Shown here piece after piece: positions 5,549 through 5,920 of a stretch of 5,920 bases of DNA. Made by a program: the position numbers and the translations under genes. Origin of the DNA: Actinomycetota bacterium. GTDB taxonomy: Bacteria > Actinomycetota > UBA4738. The stretch is taken from the NCBI GenBank assembly GCA_005885025.1, contig VAYC01000128.1, forward strand, positions 1 through 5,920. Reading direction: 5' to 3'. The first letter of the stretch is position 1; every line of letters starts with the position of its first letter. The notes below the pieces were generated by a model. It saw only the letters and a list, made by a program, of their open reading frames with translations. It did no database searches and had not been told where the DNA came from.

Positions 5549-5552
5549 CGCC

Positions 5553-5920
5553 TTGAGAAGAGCCACTGCGCTCGTATTGCTGATCTTGGCGTCGCTCCTG
5601 GTCTCTGGCCCCGCCCGAGCCGACTGGCTGTCGGGGGGCGTCCTGGCGACAGGACGGGCGGACGCGACGGCGACGCTGCTGCCCGATGGCCGCGTCCTGG
5701 TCGCCGGCGGGGAGAACCCGAATAACACCTCTCTCGCCTCCGCGGAGATCTACGATCCCGTCACGAACTCATGGTCGAGCGCCGCGAACATGAATCAAGC
5801 TCGACGAAATCACTCGGCGACGCTGCTCCCCAACGGAAAAGTGCTCGTTGCCGGAGGTCTTGATTCTTTCGATCTGAGTACCGTCGAGCTCTACGATCCG
5901 GTCGGGAATACGTGGTCGCC
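5553..5920 (+). CDS. Exported kelch-repeat protein, N-terminal part (3' end outside window)
   Basis: The visible 122 residues begin with a signal peptide: RR at residues 2-3, hydrophobic core LVLLILASLLV (7-17) and a likely cleavage after ARA (21-23). Kelch-type repeats follow. The first copy has ATLLPDGRVLVAGG (40-53), SAEIYDP (63-69) and W74. The second has ATLLPNGKVLVAGG (89-102), STVELYDP (109-116) and W121. The repeat step is about 47-49 residues, the galactose-oxidase-like kelch spacing, and each unit should be one propeller blade. A complete protein would need several more units beyond the edge. The start is TTG at 5553: an in-frame TAG lies at 5538-5540, no ATG or GTG falls between, and AAGGA sits just upstream. 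Codon use in the second repeat is less GC-biased than in neighbouring genes. Function is unknown; it is probably extracellular or cell-surface. Confidence 0.85.
   Translation, partial: MRRATALVLLILASLLVSGPARADWLSGGVLATGRADATATLLPDGRVLVAGGENPNNTSLASAEIYDPVTNSWSSAANMNQARRNHSATLLPNGKVLVAGGLDSFDLSTVELYDPVGNTWS

Overview
The window is GC-rich, uses GTG and TTG starts freely, and has purine-rich Shine-Dalgarno (SD) sites. It looks like chromosomal DNA of a high-GC bacterium. Several proteins (GrpB/UPF0157, DinB-like, DUF2461) have an actinobacterial style, so Actinomycetota or a related high-GC soil lineage is my best guess. Nothing in the sequence fixes the taxon. There is no rRNA, tRNA, CRISPR array, transposase, integrase or toxin gene.

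Layout from left to right. (a) 77-2311, minus strand: a short gene for a small dimeric alpha/beta-barrel (ABM-like) protein is followed after 20 bp by a cytoplasmic cyclophilin peptidyl-prolyl isomerase. An exported seven-repeat 'delta-60' beta-propeller protein follows after 73 bp. (b) 2383-3069, minus strand: a DUF2461 protein, divergent from (c) 3152-3724, plus strand: a GrpB/UPF0157 nucleotidyltransferase-fold protein. (d) 3848-4339, plus strand: a stand-alone cyclic-nucleotide-binding domain protein with a GTG start and a strong SD. It ends at a perfect 13-bp inverted repeat between convergent genes. (e) 4397-5413, minus strand: a DinB-like putative metalloprotein and a VOC-fold protein, probably co-transcribed. 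(f) 5553 to the right edge, plus strand: the beginning of an exported kelch-type beta-propeller protein that starts at TTG and is cut off by the window end.

The genes do not form one obvious pathway. The interior is a run of small, mostly cytoplasmic housekeeping or stress-type proteins (isomerase, DinB-like, VOC, DUF2461, GrpB, cNMP sensor). Two unrelated exported repeat proteins, both predicted beta-propellers with TTG starts and clear SDs, sit at the two ends. The points most worth checking are a possible SD-sequestering hairpin ahead of the kelch gene, the exact seven-fold repeat architecture of the delta-60 protein, the effector-less cNMP-binding protein, and a VOC protein that seems to lack the usual metal ligands. 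I did not find a convincing new multi-gene system here.
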